Assembly (NCBI GenBank): GCA_013306675.1
Contig: JABLUY010000161.1
Span: 1-64,000, forward strand
From: Thraustochytrium sp. TN22
Lineage: Eukaryota; Sar; Bigyra; Thraustochytrida; Thraustochytriidae
DNA length: 64,000 nt
Direction: 5' to 3'
Part shown: positions 62,384 through 64,000 of the stretch, piece after piece
Numbering within the stretch: the stretch's first letter is position 1
Layout: each line of letters begins with the position of its first letter
Translations under genes and position numbers: made by a program
The notes under the pieces: model-generated
What the model was told of the DNA's origin: nothing
Seen by the model: only the letters and a program-made list of their open reading frames with translations
Databases searched by the model: none

Positions 62384-62695
62384 CTACTTGGAGGACTTGG
62401 TGTAGGTGCGGGTCTCCGTCACGGTGCCGGACGGCGCAGTGTAGCGAGAGAAGCCATTGCCGCTGTTGTAGTACGTCGAGCCGTTCGAGTTGCTGTAGTA
62501 GTACGAGCCTGTTGTTTGCCCCGCCCGCCCGCTCGCGTCCTGTGTCAGCTCACGCCCGTGCAAGTGCGCGTCCTTTGTCCAAGCGTCCAAGCTCAACCTA
62601 CCGTTCTGGTTGCTGTAGTGGTAGCTGCTCGTGCCCGGCTGCTGCACCGCCGGCGCGTTGTAGGCGTTGCCGCTCGCGTTGTAGCCCGTGGGCAT
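62384..62695 (-). CDS. Small Tyr/Ser/Gly/Asn-rich protein
   Basis: A 103-residue protein from the ATG at 62695 with a good context (CAAGATGCC). Two blocks are similar to each other: GTSSYHYSNQNG and GSYYYSNSNGSTYYNSGNG, followed by a SGTVTETRTYTKSSK tail. The short Tyr-Asn-Gly units suggest a beta-rich or low-complexity adhesive-type protein. No signal peptide is evident, so it could be cytosolic or nuclear. The family is not known to me. It is convergent with the XRN-like gene, 280 bases away. Small size and bias keep confidence moderate, although the composition is unlike the Arg/Ala/Pro shadow frames. Confidence 0.6.
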   Translation of the reverse strand: MPTGYNASGNAYNAPAVQQPGTSSYHYSNQNGRLSLDAWTKDAHLHGRELTQDASGRAGQTTGSYYYSNSNGSTYYNSGNGFSRYTAPSGTVTETRTYTKSSK

Positions 62696-63249
62696 CTTGC
62701 TGCTGCTGCTCCTCGTAGGCGACTGCTCCCGTACCGCTGACCTGGCTGGAGTTTGGCGTCTGTTGACTCCGCGCGGCGACCTTTCCGCGGCCGCGCTCCC
62801 TCACAGTGCTCAGTGATAGATTCTCGATCTTTTTCTATCGGCCTAAGTAGCCCAACTGTCACTTTAGGGCGTTTGCAAAGATGACGTCTGTGACGTCGAA
62901 GTTTGCGCATACGCCGCAGCCGCGCAGCGTCTGGACTCTGCGGAGCCGTCGGAGCGGTCTCGGAGGCTCGGAGCGTCTTGACTCGTCGAGCTCCGGGCTT
63001 AGTAGTGGGCTGGTGGTTGCCAGCGGTGAGAAGATTGGTTGGCCAACCACTGCGCCGTGCCACGGTCACGGACTCACGGTGCCACATGGCGTCGAAGGCC
63101 TGGCAGTAGATCAAGATCAGGCAAACGACGAGTCGACGACTGCCCGGCCGGCCGTGATGTGCCGTGCCATGTGGCCAATGGGGAGCGTAGCAAGAGCAAC
63201 GGGCTCACAATCAATCCTTCACTCAAGCTCTTCTGGTAACGTTAGGGCC
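62696..63249. other. Spacer, no gene recognised
   Basis: This 554-bp region lies between the small Tyr-rich gene and the aminotransferase, both on the minus strand, so it should include the promoter of the former and the 3' end of the latter. Short open frames are not convincing. Confidence 0.5.
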
Positions 63250-64000
63250 TTAGCTAGAGCTGGAACGCTCAGCAACAAAGGTGCGCAGGACGTCGAGCAG
63301 GCGGTCCGCATCGGCCTTGGAGGCCCAGATGTTGGGGGAGAGGCGCACGGCGTCGCCACGGAGAGAGACGAGGACGCGAGCGTCCTTGAGGAGCGCGACG
63401 AGGCGCGAGAGCTCCTCCGGCGTGGAGCCCGGGATGCGCACACCGACAATGTGCGCGGAGCGCTGCTTAAGCGCCGGAGTAACGAGGCCCAGCTGATCCG
63501 CCTCGTCGCAGACGTAGTCGAGCAGCTGGCGCGTGTGCTTGGCGATGAGGCCGCCATCCTCCTGCCAGGCCACGATCTGCTCGAGCGCTGCCTTGATCAT
63601 GGCGCAGTGGACCCAGTTGTTGCGCTGGCCCATGTCGTAGCGGCGCGCGCCGTCGTGGTAGTCGGCCTCGCGCTCGGCGTAGAGCCACCGTGCGTCGTAG
63701 GAGCCATCCGGCTTGAGGCCGCCATACTTGCGCGTGATGCCGTGCATCTCGAGCGGCTCCTCGCCGCAGTGCTCGTCTGCGAAGTAGCAGAGGGTGGTGC
63801 CATACGGGCACAGGAGCCACTTGTATGCGGCGACCGCGAGGTAGTCAGGGCGGACGGCCTCCACGTCAAAGTCCATGACGCCGATGGACTGCGTGCCATC
63901 GAGGAAGACGCGCGCCTGCAGCTCGTGGGCGCGCGCCGTGATGCGCGCCGCGTCAATGTAGCCGCCGTCGCACCAGTGGCAGTGGGACGGGATGGCCACG
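63250..64000 (-). CDS. Class V aminotransferase / cysteine desulfurase-like enzyme, N-terminus outside window
   Basis: The last 250 residues of a PLP-dependent class V aminotransferase; the frame runs off the window edge, so the start and about the first 150 residues are missing. Visible motifs are IPSHCHWCDGGYID (substrate-side loop), FLDGTQSIGVMDFDV, in which the Asp contacts the pyridine nitrogen of PLP, and VAAYKWLLCPYGTTLCYF, in which Lys forms the Schiff base. The C-terminal domain follows with VGVRIPGSTPEEL and ending RSSSS. Relatives include isopenicillin-N epimerase-like and cysteine-lyase-like enzymes; there is no Cys loop typical of NifS-type desulfurases in this part, so I would not call it a desulfurase. 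Substrate unknown. Confidence 0.85.
   Translation of the reverse strand, partial: VAIPSHCHWCDGGYIDAARITARAHELQARVFLDGTQSIGVMDFDVEAVRPDYLAVAAYKWLLCPYGTTLCYFADEHCGEEPLEMHGITRKYGGLKPDGSYDARWLYAEREADYHDGARRYDMGQRNNWVHCAMIKAALEQIVAWQEDGGLIAKHTRQLLDYVCDEADQLGLVTPALKQRSAHIVGVRIPGSTPEELSRLVALLKDARVLVSLRGDAVRLSPNIWASKADADRLLDVLRTFVAERSSSS

Noticed and set aside
62598-63114. Minus-strand frames upstream of the small Tyr-rich gene as an extra exon
   Set aside because: They lack an ATG in the relevant part and the joining splice sites are weak; the ATG at 62695 is sufficient.

Overview
This window is nuclear DNA from a compact, very GC-rich protist genome. The genes are eukaryotic: a mitochondrial calcium uniporter regulator, a giant ubiquitin protease, a tubulin-tyrosine-ligase-like enzyme, a 5'-3' exoribonuclease and a flavocytochrome b2. 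They are monocistronic, lie on both strands, are almost intronless and are separated by GC-rich spacers rich in minisatellites. Only one intron is clear (GT-AG, 169 bp, in the MICU-like gene). A free-living heterotrophic stramenopile such as a thraustochytrid would fit, but that is inference from style, not from a marker gene.

Layout. 0.8-8.8 kb: an ankyrin-repeat membrane protein, a family III CoA-transferase with permuted domain order, a MICU-type EF-hand protein with degenerate calcium loops, a small unrecognised protein and a mitochondrial protein resembling the N-terminal half of PEP carboxykinase. 9-26.8 kb: a cluster of large multi-membrane-segment class 3 lipases, called here A (-), B (+), E (-, remnant), C (-) and D (+). 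A/C resemble each other and B/D resemble each other, so the cluster looks like a duplicated head-to-head gene pair. C and D keep a Ser-Asp-His triad. A and B have lost different parts of it, and B is also broken in frame, partly by an exact 53-bp tandem duplication. 29-36 kb: a LisH protein and two tandem secreted tannase/feruloyl-esterase-family enzymes with an intact CS-D-HC catalytic signature. 36.6-38.3 kb: a broken piggyBac-related element in which a YqaJ-like nuclease region sits where the first part of the DDE core should be. 39.5-52.3 kb: a flavocytochrome b2 (L-lactate dehydrogenase type) convergent with a 3,536-residue USP34/USP9X-like deubiquitinase. 53-64 kb: an orphan protein divergent from a TTLL enzyme, an acidic orphan divergent from an XRN2-like exonuclease carrying a CCCH zinc finger, a small Tyr/Ser/Gly-rich protein, and a class V aminotransferase cut by the window edge.

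The genes do not form one pathway. The part most worth following is the lipase cluster, where gene-pair duplication, pseudoenzyme formation and decay can be seen at different stages. The piggyBac/YqaJ element and the unusual domain changes in the MICU, XRN, CoA-transferase and PEPCK-like proteins come next. Starts were set at the first plausible in-frame ATG; no transcript evidence was available.
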